Part shown: piece by piece, positions 51,600 to 59,913 of the stretch
Numbering within the stretch: position 1 is the first letter of the stretch
How the letters are laid out: every line of letters starts with the position of its first letter
Assembly (NCBI RefSeq): GCF_010731775.1
Contig: NZ_AP022590.1
Location: forward strand, 992,001 to 1,056,000
Source of the DNA: Mycobacterium mantenii
Lineage (GTDB): Bacteria; Actinomycetota; Actinomycetes; Mycobacteriales; Mycobacteriaceae
Direction: 5' to 3'
DNA: 64,000 bases
The notes under the pieces: model-generated
Told to the model about the DNA's origin: nothing
The model's input: the letters and a program-made list of their open reading frames with translations, nothing else
The model's database searches: none
Translations under genes and position numbers: made by a program

Positions 51600-52469
51600 A
51601 TGTCGTCGAATTCGGGGAATTCTTCAGATCCGGCTGACCTGCCAACCGGTGGCTCGCCGGCACCGCAAGGCGTGGTGGGCCGAAGTATTGGCTGGGTTTT
51701 GTCGCATGGGATCTGGGCGGGGATCGGAGCGATCGCAACTATTTTGGCGCTCGTCGTTGCAATCATGCAGTTGACGAAGCCGGACGGACCGCCCGCCGAG
51801 ACCAAAGTGAGCGACTGCAGCGCGAACGGGGCTGGCAGTGCAAATGTGAGAGTTGACTGCTCGCACACCGTAAATCAGGGCGCGCCCAATCCCCTGAGTA
51901 ATGACCCTCGCGCGCAGATCGTCCAACTCACCGGCTCCTGGTCCACGAAAGGGTTCGTGACTGCGATTGTCGATCGCGACACCAGCATCGTGGGTCTGTA
52001 TCTGCAGTCAGGCATGAAGGCGACGACCCTGCAGGACGGCGCAAGTGCCATCCTGTACGGATTTCAAGGCGTCGCCTCCCAGAACGGCGATCCTGTTGCC
52101 TTAGTCAAGACCTTTCAGGCGGCCGGATTCAAGATCGATGATGAACTGCACGACGGCTATCTCATGCATAAGCTTGTCGACCTCTTTCCGTTGCCATTCC
52201 ACACGGACCTGACGCCCAAGGGCTACACGGGTGGATACCAGGACGGAGTATTCGTTGGCTCGTTGCTGTTCTGGATCGTCCAGCGGGCTGCAGGGTGGGG
52301 TCCCACCGACCAGGACATTCAGGTAATCAATTACCTGATCAGCCAAGGTGCCGATTGCAAAGTTCCGCTGTCCTTCCTTAACTACAACGCCAGCCCGAAC
52401 AGCAACACGCTGGGCGGCACGTCTCCATACGAGAAGTTGCTTCCGATGATGCAGAACTGCGCCAGGTGA
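51600..52469 (+). CDS. Membrane-anchored protein of unknown function
   Basis: 289 aa from ATG 51600, chosen for GAGGAG upstream. A disordered Ser/Pro-rich N-terminus of about 30 residues precedes one membrane helix (HGIWAGIGAIATILALVVAI near 40-60). A large exported domain follows, with cysteines (VSDCSANG, VRVDCSHT, GADCKVPL, MQNCAR) and beta-rich stretches (TAIVDRDTSIVGLYLQSG). No family recognised. Its stop overlaps the next GTG by 4 bp. Confidence 0.65.
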   Translation: MSSNSGNSSDPADLPTGGSPAPQGVVGRSIGWVLSHGIWAGIGAIATILALVVAIMQLTKPDGPPAETKVSDCSANGAGSANVRVDCSHTVNQGAPNPLSNDPRAQIVQLTGSWSTKGFVTAIVDRDTSIVGLYLQSGMKATTLQDGASAILYGFQGVASQNGDPVALVKTFQAAGFKIDDELHDGYLMHKLVDLFPLPFHTDLTPKGYTGGYQDGVFVGSLLFWIVQRAAGWGPTDQDIQVINYLISQGADCKVPLSFLNYNASPNSNTLGGTSPYEKLLPMMQNCAR

Positions 52470-52921
52470 CCAGGTGGGTCTTCCGGACCCGTGGTACCGA
52501 AGAGCAAACTGAGGCAGAAATCCCAGCAGCGGGCGGGCAACCCTCGCCCGCGACGGCCGCTCGACGCGATGAGAGCATGGGCCGGATGACCATCCACACC
52601 TGCATGGGCTGCGGCCTGAAAACCCGCTACTCCTATGGGCGCAACTGCACGCGTTGCGGCCTAGAGACCCGCCGCTCGTACTACGGAGATCGGCCCGATC
52701 GGTATCAGCAGGTCGCGGTAGCATTCGCGGCGCCCGCGAGGATCGTCAGCCTCAGCGAGAAGCATCCGACGGCCGCGTTGGCGTTGATCGTGCCGGGCGC
52801 GCTCATCGCCATGGCAGCAGTCGCCGCCTACCCATTGGTGTTCGTGCCATTGCTGTTTTTGCTCACCGTGTCTTTGGTGGCGTCCATCCGCTTCGCGGAT
52901 TCCCAGACTTCCTCGAAGTGA
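52466..52921 (+). CDS. Zinc-ribbon membrane protein
   Basis: Up to 151 aa from GTG 52466 (overlapping the previous stop); ATG 52577 is an alternative that begins directly before the ribbon. A treble-like ribbon reads CMGCGLKTRYSYGRNCTRCG, followed by a basic linker and two close hydrophobic segments (ALALIVPGALIAMAAVAAYP, LVFVPLLFLLTVSLVA). Function unknown; may work with the preceding membrane protein. Confidence 0.55.
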   Translation: MTRWVFRTRGTEEQTEAEIPAAGGQPSPATAARRDESMGRMTIHTCMGCGLKTRYSYGRNCTRCGLETRRSYYGDRPDRYQQVAVAFAAPARIVSLSEKHPTAALALIVPGALIAMAAVAAYPLVFVPLLFLLTVSLVASIRFADSQTSSK

Positions 52922-52938
52922 TTCGACACACCGCCGGC

Positions 52939-53613
52939 CTACGGCTGAAAGGCCGGAAGAACGTTGCCGGAATCGCGGATCTCCCAGATGCTGGCTTTGC
53001 TGATGCCGTCGAAGTTGATCTTGTCCAACGTCGCTCGCGAATACGTGAGGTCGATGGCGACCTGCGTCGAGGTGTTGCCGTACGGGTCGGTCATCGGGAA
53101 CGTGCCCTGCACGTTCACCGCGGCCGCGTCGGGGTAGGTCGCTCTTGCGTATTTGAGAATGCCGATGGTGTCCAACCGGGCACCGTCCCTGATCAGCTGC
53201 TCGGTGTAGTTGTCCCGAATCGCGAATCGGGCGTCCACCACGTCACCGTTCGGGCCAGGAGCGGTGGTGAAGGTGACTCCGTCGGGCTTCTTGGGACCGG
53301 CAGGAGCAGCCTCGGTCGATGTCGGCGCTGCCGCCGTGGCCGAACTGCTCGATGCAGTCGATTGGCCGTTCTTCGTGGGGTCGAAGATCCAGCTTTTGCC
53401 GACGACGACGAGGAGAACAAGGACGCACAGCGACGCCACGGCCAGGACCGCCTTTGCGGAGAGGCCTTTTTTCGGCGGCTCGGTGGAGAACGCCCACTCA
53501 CTGGTCCAGCTGGTGCCATCGAAGTACCGCTGCAGCCCGTGGCCTACCCCGGCGGGATCGGGGTACCAGCCCGGCGCTGATTTGGGCGGGAGCGGCGCCT
53601 GTTCAGATGGCAT
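52939..53613 (-). CDS. DUF2510-domain membrane protein
   Basis: 224 aa. The N-terminal DUF2510 motif is PGWYPDPAG...QRYFDGTSWTSEWA (about residues 14-42), common in actinobacterial envelope proteins. A membrane helix (AVLAVASLCVLVLLVVVG near 54-71), a Ser/Ala/Thr linker and an exported domain of about 110 residues follow (TFTTAPGPNGDVVDARFAI, TQVAIDLTYSRATLDKINF). Function unknown. A mini reading frame with a perfect ribosome site lies about 95 bp upstream on the same strand. Confidence 0.75.
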   Translation of the reverse strand: MPSEQAPLPPKSAPGWYPDPAGVGHGLQRYFDGTSWTSEWAFSTEPPKKGLSAKAVLAVASLCVLVLLVVVGKSWIFDPTKNGQSTASSSSATAAAPTSTEAAPAGPKKPDGVTFTTAPGPNGDVVDARFAIRDNYTEQLIRDGARLDTIGILKYARATYPDAAAVNVQGTFPMTDPYGNTSTQVAIDLTYSRATLDKINFDGISKASIWEIRDSGNVLPAFQP

Positions 53614-53708
53614 CTGCCCATTTTCGTCGCGACGGAGACATCCCGGCCACTTTGTCCCGGTGACCGCTCGAAACGGATCCCGGTCCGTGGCCCGTCATGT
53701 GCAACCGT

Positions 53709-53738
53709 TCAATCCTCGCGCTCCGAATGCTTGGCCAT
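53709..53738 (-). CDS. Nine-codon mini-ORF with strong Shine-Dalgarno
   Basis: GAAGGAGGTGGCG precedes ATG 53738 and encodes MAKHSERED before a TGA. The ribosome site is one of the best in the window, unusual for a random frame. It lies upstream of the DUF2510 gene and may be a leader peptide or a micro-protein. A 75-aa frame (53709-53936) contains it but has no ribosome site at its start. Confidence 0.35.
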   Translation of the reverse strand: MAKHSERED

Positions 53739-53916
53739 CGCCACCTCCTTCGTCGCCGGAGGACTACCCGCAGCGGCACGGTCTGAAGGCCCCGAGGACA
53801 GCAGCCGGACTGCGAAAAGCCGTACCGCCAAGCCTAATGCGTCCGGCGACGTGAACTCGAGATGGCCCTGGCGTGACGGTTCGGCGTTCGCCGCGTTGGT
53901 GCGGCCGGTGCGGGCT

Positions 53917-54228
53917 ATGAATCTAGGAGTGAGCAACCACCATGTGAACCTGACCCCGCAGGAAAGCTCGTTGATCGGTGAGAGTCATCCCGAGGCCCTG
54001 ACGCGCATGGACGAGAAGTCGCTGAAGAACCTGCAGAGCCGGCTTCGGCAAGCGCGGGAGAAGAATTCCAGCCTGTTGCGGCGTCAGGGCGCGGCGCGGG
54101 TGACGGCCGAAGGTGCCCGCGGCTCCGCCCAGCCTGCCAACGAAAAGCGCGGCGAAAAGGTGGAGATCTTCGACGAGGCGCTGGCCCGAATAAGCGAGCG
54201 CCTTGGTGCCCCCGGTAGCAGCGAGTAG
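53917..54228 (+). CDS. Hypothetical soluble protein, coiled
   Basis: 103 aa from ATG 53917 (GTG 53929 also possible). The N-terminus VNLTPQESSLIGESHPEAL is followed by a charged helix (DEKSLKNLQSRLRQAREKNS), Arg-rich and Ala-rich stretches and a C-terminal helix (VEIFDEALARISERLG). No membrane segment. Looks like a conserved chromosomal mycobacterial protein of unknown role; converges on the DUF4383 gene. Confidence 0.6.
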   Translation: MNLGVSNHHVNLTPQESSLIGESHPEALTRMDEKSLKNLQSRLRQAREKNSSLLRRQGAARVTAEGARGSAQPANEKRGEKVEIFDEALARISERLGAPGSSE

Positions 54229-54254
54229 CAGCGAGGACCCCGACGACTTGACTC

Positions 54255-54689
54255 TCACGGCGCCTTTCGGAGATCACCGAGCGAGTTTCGAAGCCCGCCG
54301 TCCATCCGGATCTGCACGGCGGCCACCGCCACCATGATCGCGGCGGTCACCAGGTGCACCACCGCGTCGGTGACGTTGTTGGGGAAGGTGAACACGAACG
54401 CGACCTGATGCGAGAAGAAGGCCCAAATGCCCGGCAGCGCGCCGGCTATCGCGGCCAGCAGTAGGTACAGGACGGCCCACGACTTGCGCATCGCAAACAC
54501 CAGGCCGGGAGCGAATAGCGCGACGCCCGCGACGGCATGCCAGCCGTTGTAGTCCATTCCTAACAGCTGCACGGTCGGCGCGTTGGGCCCGGTCGCGAAG
54601 CTGGGATTGATGATGAAGCCGACCACCGCCTGAATGACGTGAACAACACAGATGATCAGCAGCCCGATCTGGGCGAAACTCCACCTCAC
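54255..54689 (-). CDS. DUF4383 integral membrane protein
   Basis: 144 aa, start GTG 54689 after AAGGGGGTG. Four membrane helices: IGLLIICVVHVIQAVVGFII, WHAVAGVALFAPGLVFAM, AVLYLLLAAIAGALPGIWAF and VVHLVTAAIMVAVAAVQI. The pattern (H-x3-Q-A-VGF, GWHAVAG, N-x3-D-x2-H) fits DUF4383, common in actinobacteria and of unknown role. Confidence 0.75.
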   Translation of the reverse strand: MRWSFAQIGLLIICVVHVIQAVVGFIINPSFATGPNAPTVQLLGMDYNGWHAVAGVALFAPGLVFAMRKSWAVLYLLLAAIAGALPGIWAFFSHQVAFVFTFPNNVTDAVVHLVTAAIMVAVAAVQIRMDGGLRNSLGDLRKAP

Positions 54690-54765
54690 ATTGCACCCCC
54701 TTGTGCGCGGCAAGATGGCCCAAATACTACGTTCTGTAGTAGGTCATTGGCAATGAAGGCGGTGA

Positions 54766-55344
54766 CTACGCCGTGCCGTTCCGTTCGATCCAGTGGGTGA
54801 GCGCATCTTCGAGTGCGGTCGCGACGTCCACGCCGGCGCTGTCAGCGGCCTGCTCGAACCGCTCGACCAGGTCGGTGCGGACCGAGACGCCCAACCTGGC
54901 GTGCGACGGTTTTGGCTTCGGCGGCAGGTCGACGGGGACGTGCCGCGCGACAGACGCGTCGATGATTTGGCGAAGTGCCGGTATCTCGTCGAGCAACGCG
55001 GCGAGATCGTCGCGTTCGATACGTAACAACTCGGCCGGCCCCATCGTCGTCACGGTCGCGGAACGCAGCCTCCCACGGTGTAGCGCCGACTCGCCGATCA
55101 CCTCGCCCGGCCCCAGCGCGGCGACGCGGTCTCGCCCGACGTACACGCCGACCTCCCCGCTGAGCAGGACGTATACCGAGTCCGACGGAGTCTGCTCATG
55201 AATCAGCGGCAACGGGGCCGACGTCGACGTTCGATGGGCTGCTCGGGCGAGGCGCTGAAGTTCAGCATCCGAGAAGCTTTCGAACGTGACGTACCGGCGT
55301 AGCCGACGAGCGTCTTCCTCGTATCGCTTCGCGTCTGCCTTCAT
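54766..55344 (-). CDS. Cyclic-nucleotide-binding regulator with RHH-like tail
   Basis: 192 aa. Residues about 20-125 form a cNMP-binding beta-roll: FESFSDAELQRLARAAH, DSVYVLLSGEVGVYVG, GPGEVIGESALHRGRLRSATV (phosphate-binding cassette with GE-x-AL-x6-R-SA) and LLRIERDDLAALLDEIPAL. Instead of the CRP helix-turn-helix, the last 45 residues (LGVSVRTDLVERFEQAADSA, DALTHWIE) look like a ribbon-helix-helix segment. It probably senses cAMP or acts through protein contacts. Transcribed leftward, downstream of gabD2 with a 97-bp gap. Confidence 0.75.
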   Translation of the reverse strand: MKADAKRYEEDARRLRRYVTFESFSDAELQRLARAAHRTSTSAPLPLIHEQTPSDSVYVLLSGEVGVYVGRDRVAALGPGEVIGESALHRGRLRSATVTTMGPAELLRIERDDLAALLDEIPALRQIIDASVARHVPVDLPPKPKPSHARLGVSVRTDLVERFEQAADSAGVDVATALEDALTHWIERNGTA

Positions 55345-55441
55345 AGCGGACCCCTGACGTGCGATGTGCCCCTGACATCGAAGAGCGTAGCGCGGGTAGC
55401 CGGGTCGCCGACAGAACTAAATGCGGTCTAGACCGGCTGCG

Positions 55442-56998
55442 TCAGTTCCGGCCGGGAAGCCGCATCACCGTCCGCACGATGGGCAACAGCGACTTCTGCC
55501 AGAGAGTCCCCGGAATGCCAAGCGGCGGATCGAGATTGAACACGCGCGCCGTCGCGATCGTCTGCGATTCGGTGTACTTCAGCAGGCCCTCGGGACCGTG
55601 CCGGCGGCCTACGCCGGACTGGCCCATGCCGCCCATCGGCGCGCTGAGGCTGCCCCACGCGAACGCGTAGCCCTCGTTGACGTTAACCGTCCCCGACCGC
55701 AGCCGGGCGGCGATCTGCTGGCCTTCCGCCGACGAGCCGGCCCACACGCTGGCGTTGAGCCCGTATTCGGTGGCATTGGCCTTCTCGACGGCTTCGTCGA
55801 CGTCGGCGACGGGGTAGATCGAGACGACGGGCCCGAACGTCTCGTTGGCCGCGCACTCCATTTCCGGCGTGACGTCCGTCAGCACCGTGGGCTCGTAGAA
55901 CAGCGGCCCGATGTCGGGCCGGGCCTTGCCGCCGGCAATCACCTTGGCGCCCTTGGCTTTCGCGTCGTCCACGTGATCGGTCACGGTGTTCAGCTGGCCC
56001 GCGGAGATCAAGCTCCCCATGTCGACCGAGAAGTCATACGCGGTGCCCAGCTTCATGTTCCGCACTGCGGCACCGAACTTGCCGGCGAAATCGTCGGCGA
56101 TGTCCTTCTCGACGTAAATTCGCTCGATCGAGATGCATAGCTGGCCCGCGTTGGAGAAGCACGCGCGGGTCGCCGCCTTGGCGGCTTTGTCGAGGTTCGC
56201 CCCCCGGGTGACGATCATCGCGTTCTTGCCCCCGAGCTCGGCCGAGAATCCGATCAGCCGACGGCCGGCGTGTTCCGCGAGCTGCCGGCCGGTGGCCGTC
56301 GAACCGGTGAACATCAAGTAGTCGCAGTTGTCGATGATCGCTGTGCCAACCACCGAGCCCGGCCCGGGCGCGACCGCGTAGAGCGCGCGCGGCAGTCCGG
56401 CCTTGTACAGAAGCTCGGCACACGCCAGCGCGCAATACGGCGTCTGGCTGTCCGGCTTGAGCACCACGGCGTTGCCGGCCAGCAGGGCCGGCACCGAGTC
56501 GGACGCCGTCAGCGTCATGGGATAGTTCCACGGCGAAATCACCCCGACCACGCCCTTGGGCTGGTAACCCACCGTGGTCTTGCCGATCCCCGGGAGCAGC
56601 GACTGCACCGTGCGGGGCTTCAGCAGATCCTCCGACACGCGCGCGTAGTAATTCGCGTTCGCCACCAGGTCGACGATCTCCTCCTGTGCGGCCCAGCGGG
56701 CCTTGCCCGCCTCCGCCTGCAGGAGATCCATCAGGAACTCGCGATTCTGGACGACCAGGTCGCGATAGCGGCTGATGATCTCGACGCGCTCGGTGACCGG
56801 GCGGTTCGCCCAGTCGGCCTGGGCCGCGCGCGCTTCGGCGAACGCGGCTTCGACGTCTTCGGCCGTGGCGATGGGGATGGTGGTCAGCGGCTTGCCGGTG
56901 AAGACCTCGTCGATCGTCTTGGTCTGGCGGGCTGCGGCGTCCTTGATCGCGGCCAGCTGGCGCAGGCGGTCGAAGACTTCGGCTGACGGTGCGGGCAT
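55442..56998 (-). CDS. gabD2: Succinate-semialdehyde dehydrogenase (NADP+) GabD2
   Basis: 518 aa, the same length as M. tuberculosis GabD2 (Rv1731) and beginning with the same MPAPSAEVFDRLR. An aldehyde dehydrogenase that oxidises succinic semialdehyde to succinate, closing a GABA/2-oxoglutarate bypass of the TCA cycle. Motifs: GVISPWNYPMTL, KPDSQTP (cofactor), FTGSTATGRQLAEHAG, catalytic Glu in SAELGGKNAM, catalytic Cys in FSNAGQLCISIER (conserved C-I/V-S), and NETFGPVVSIYPV. Cytoplasmic. In M. tuberculosis it lies a few genes from engA, so the islands have been inserted within this interval. Confidence 0.95.
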   Translation of the reverse strand: MPAPSAEVFDRLRQLAAIKDAAARQTKTIDEVFTGKPLTTIPIATAEDVEAAFAEARAAQADWANRPVTERVEIISRYRDLVVQNREFLMDLLQAEAGKARWAAQEEIVDLVANANYYARVSEDLLKPRTVQSLLPGIGKTTVGYQPKGVVGVISPWNYPMTLTASDSVPALLAGNAVVLKPDSQTPYCALACAELLYKAGLPRALYAVAPGPGSVVGTAIIDNCDYLMFTGSTATGRQLAEHAGRRLIGFSAELGGKNAMIVTRGANLDKAAKAATRACFSNAGQLCISIERIYVEKDIADDFAGKFGAAVRNMKLGTAYDFSVDMGSLISAGQLNTVTDHVDDAKAKGAKVIAGGKARPDIGPLFYEPTVLTDVTPEMECAANETFGPVVSIYPVADVDEAVEKANATEYGLNASVWAGSSAEGQQIAARLRSGTVNVNEGYAFAWGSLSAPMGGMGQSGVGRRHGPEGLLKYTESQTIATARVFNLDPPLGIPGTLWQKSLLPIVRTVMRLPGRN

Positions 56999-57226
56999 TT
57001 CGTTACCTCCCGAGGAATCGCAGGCGTCCAGGACACCAGACTATGGTGCTTCCCGGCGGGCTTGTTCCGCCGCCTCTCGCGCTGCACCGCTGCTTACATC
57101 ATTGGGAGAAATGGCAGCAGCCAGACCAGGGAAAGATCGATCGAGTCTTTGTGTTGCGGGCAATAGGCTGCCACCGAAGCGCCGATAAAGAATCCGGCTC
57201 TCGAGTGCATCCGCCCGGTGAGCCGG

Positions 57227-57529
57227 TCAACGCAACGTTGACTGAGGCATCTGTGCCGCGGTCGCGGCTTGCGTGCTCTGGCCATTCGTTTCCGGGGCGC
57301 TCACGTCGCGGAGCTGCACGGGCTGAGAGCGCCAGCCGGCATACCCAAGTGCCGCGCTTATCGCCGCGCAGACAATGGCCTCGGTCCACATGAATCCGAC
57401 CCCCCACTTCCTACCCAGGAAGATCGGCTCGTCGATGATGCCGCTCGATGTGGCTATGGCGTAGCCGGCGTGTGCGTATGCAATTCCGGCGAACGCTCCG
57501 CTGAAGAATTTGCAGGCTTCTCGATTCAT
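57227..57529 (-). CDS. Small membrane protein, hypothetical
   Basis: 100 aa from ATG 57529, preceded by AGGAGAAAG. Two hydrophobic segments (FFSGAFAGIAYAHAGYAIA near 8-26 and FMWTEAIVCAAISAALGYAG near 45-64) with a short loop, then a Gln/Thr/Ala-rich tail. No family recognised. A 228-bp gap without a gene separates it from gabD2. Confidence 0.6.
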   Translation of the reverse strand: MNREACKFFSGAFAGIAYAHAGYAIATSSGIIDEPIFLGRKWGVGFMWTEAIVCAAISAALGYAGWRSQPVQLRDVSAPETNGQSTQAATAAQMPQSTLR

Positions 57530-57793
57530 TTCTTTCTCCTGTTCCCGGTTGCCACGAAGTCGGGTGATCTCACTGTCGTCCTGCACTCCGACGGGAGGTA
57601 GGGGCCAAAGACCTCCCGCGTCGGACCCTTCGTCGCCTCCTCGGACCGTCGTCTAATGGGGGACTTCGGTCCCTATCGGGGAGTTTCTGCTAAATGGTCG
57701 AATTACTGCATCAATCACGGAAATTCGAGCATCTCGACACAAAGTCTCGGCCGGTGCCTCGTCGGACGATCAGCACCAGATGGAGGCAATCGG

Positions 57794-58252
57794 ATGAAAT
57801 TCTCGCCAAAGGTCGACACCGCGACGCGCATCTTCTCCCGGGTGCTGGGTCCGTATTACGCCATCGTCTGCATCACCGGATTGGTGCGCAGGCCGTCCGA
57901 GTTGCCGCTGCTCTCTGATGTCGGGATATGGCCGTGGGCGACGGCCGCGCCCATACTGATGATCGGTCTGGTGGTCATCGCCCTGCATCCACACTGGCAA
58001 AGCGCGGCGGCGGTCATCATCTCGGTCATGGGCTGGTCGATGGCCCTGCGCGGGTTCGCTCTGCTGGCCTTTCCCGGGGCTTTCTCGTCGATCGTCGGCT
58101 CGGTGACGGGCGTGGGGGCGCACCGCACCATCTACGCCATCCTCGGCGGGCTCGGACTGTATCTGACCTACGTCGGCTGGGGACCCGCATCCGGTCAATC
58201 CGAGCTACATGAGTTGAGTTCGACGAGGGACGAACATGTCTCGCGTGACTAG
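57794..58252 (+). CDS. Four-helix integral membrane protein
   Basis: 152 aa from ATG 57794 with GGAGG at good spacing. Four probable membrane helices: YYAIVCITGLV, WATAAPILMIGLVVIALHP, AAVIISVMGWSMALRGFALL and AIYAILGGLGLYLTYVGW. The preceding 541 bp form the divergent control region with the gene at 57227. Function unknown; typical small mycobacterial membrane protein. Confidence 0.65.
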   Translation: MKFSPKVDTATRIFSRVLGPYYAIVCITGLVRRPSELPLLSDVGIWPWATAAPILMIGLVVIALHPHWQSAAAVIISVMGWSMALRGFALLAFPGAFSSIVGSVTGVGAHRTIYAILGGLGLYLTYVGWGPASGQSELHELSSTRDEHVSRD

Positions 58253-58343
58253 GTCGGCGTGAAACGAACCTGGCACAGCCCGCCTTGAGCTTCAACGGAT
58301 TCGACGGGTTAGGCGCAGCGACGAGGGGGTAAGAGCATAGGCA

Positions 58344-59090
58344 GTGCGTAACCAAGGTCGGTTCGATGTGATCGCCCGAGAGATGGTCCAGGGGGCTTCG
58401 GGCGGTTGTTGCCTGCTCCTCGATCGCGATCTGCGGATCCGCGCGGCCAGCACGGACTACGAGCGCGTCACCCTGCGGCAGCACGGCGAACTTCCCGGGC
58501 AATACCTCTTCGACGCCTTCCCGGACAATCCCAAGGATCCGCACGCCGACGGGACGGCGAAGCTCGCGTCGTCGCTGGAGACCGCGATGCAAAGCGGCCA
58601 CACCCACACGATGCGGATGCAGCGCTACGACATTCCCGATCCCGCGGCGCCCGACGAATTTCTGCCGAAGGTGTGGAGTCCTACCAACTCTCCGTTGCTC
58701 GATCACGGCGAGCTGGTCGGCGTGGTGCACCGCGTGGAGGAAGTCGCGCAGAGCCGGCAACTTCTCGACGAGGTGGCGCGCGACATCGATCACGGTGTCG
58801 CCTGGGATCCGGCAGACCTGCTGCACACCCTCGAGGCCGTGAGCGCCGTGGAAACCAGCCGTCACCTCCAGCGCCAGCGGGCGTTGGCCACGGAGAACAA
58901 GCAACTGATGCGCGCGATCGCGACCCGAGACATGATCGGCCAAGCCAAGGGCATGGTCGTGGAGCGCTTCAATATCGACGCCGATGAGGCCTTCGGCCTG
59001 CTGACCAGGCTCTCGCAGGAAACGAACACCAGGGTTGAGGAGATCGCCCGCAACTTGGTGCACGCGGACCTTCCGCCGCGTTTGAGCTAA
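58344..59090 (+). CDS. PAS-like / ANTAR-domain RNA-binding regulator
   Basis: 248 aa from GTG 58344. The N-terminal about 130 residues look like a PAS/GAF sensor (GGCCLLLDRDLRIRAASTDY, YLFDAFPDNPKD, LDHGELVGVVHRVEEV). After a helical linker the C-terminal 60 residues are an ANTAR domain (LMRAIATRDMIGQAKGMVVE, AFGLLTRLSQETNTRVEEI, ARNLV). ANTAR proteins bind paired hairpins in leader RNA to prevent termination. The N-terminal signal is unknown; targets are not evident in the window. Confidence 0.85.
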   Translation: MRNQGRFDVIAREMVQGASGGCCLLLDRDLRIRAASTDYERVTLRQHGELPGQYLFDAFPDNPKDPHADGTAKLASSLETAMQSGHTHTMRMQRYDIPDPAAPDEFLPKVWSPTNSPLLDHGELVGVVHRVEEVAQSRQLLDEVARDIDHGVAWDPADLLHTLEAVSAVETSRHLQRQRALATENKQLMRAIATRDMIGQAKGMVVERFNIDADEAFGLLTRLSQETNTRVEEIARNLVHADLPPRLS

Positions 59091-59124
59091 GCGGTTCGCC
59101 GGCCGATCAGACTTCGCCGGCCGG

Positions 59125-59913
59125 TCAGAGGACGTGCAGGCCCTGGGCGAGTTGGGAAATCCCGACCACCGTGAACAGGGCCACCAGGATGTGCCGGTGA
59201 TAGGTCCGCACCCAGTTGTGCAGCACGAGCAAGAAGGCTTGAGTTTTCGCCGGCGTGGCGACGTAGCCGACCAGGATGACCTCGACGACGGCATACATCA
59301 AGAGGATGAACGCCACGGAGGCGCTGGCCTGCGCGGTGACGGAGGCACCCGAGGCCGCGATGATGGCGACGATGAAAAGGACGCCGTCGATGGGCACCGA
59401 GATGATGCCGATCACCCATGCCACCCATGAGGAGCCGCTGTCCCAGGCGTTGTGCATGCGGGCGAGGAGTCGCCGGAACGGGGATGGGTCCTCGGTCGAC
59501 TCATCCCGCACCCGGGTCAGCAGCCGCGGCATCGCGATCGGTGCCCCGGAGACCGTCGACAACGCGGGAGATCGGTCGTCGTCGGGTGCGGGTTGGGAAC
59601 GCCGGGTAACGAAGCGCACCGTCATGAGTGCGGCGATCGATAGGCCGACCACACCAAGGCCGATTTGGATCTTCCCGAGGTTCGAGCTCGTCGACTGGGC
59701 GGCCGAACCGTGCGCGACATGTCCGAACATCGGCGTGAAATTCAGCAGGATCAGCGGGATGAGCAGCTCGGGTATGCACACCGTCAACCCGCCGAGCCAG
59801 TAGGCGAGCAGGCTCGGCCCGGGCCGCGGACGCGAAATCATCAGCAGGGCTAGACCGAGACGGACCGGATTGAGCGCAGCCAAGATCCCCAAGCCCAGCA
59901 CTGACCCCCACAT
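59125..59913 (-). CDS. GAP-family integral membrane protein (lipid addressing protein-like)
   Basis: 262 aa with about six membrane helices (WGSVLGLGILAALNPVRLGL, WLGGLTVCIPELLIPLILL, IQIGLGVVGLSIAAL, WVIGIISVPIDGVLFIVAII, SVAFILLMYAVVEVILVGYV, ILVALFTVVGISQLAQG). The NP motif in helix 1 and I-P-D in helix 4 fit the GAP/Sap family, which in mycobacteria helps move glycopeptidolipids or sulfolipids to the surface. The nearby mbtH-NRPS pair supports a link to lipopeptide synthesis or export, although it points the other way. Confidence 0.75.
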   Translation of the reverse strand: MWGSVLGLGILAALNPVRLGLALLMISRPRPGPSLLAYWLGGLTVCIPELLIPLILLNFTPMFGHVAHGSAAQSTSSNLGKIQIGLGVVGLSIAALMTVRFVTRRSQPAPDDDRSPALSTVSGAPIAMPRLLTRVRDESTEDPSPFRRLLARMHNAWDSGSSWVAWVIGIISVPIDGVLFIVAIIAASGASVTAQASASVAFILLMYAVVEVILVGYVATPAKTQAFLLVLHNWVRTYHRHILVALFTVVGISQLAQGLHVL

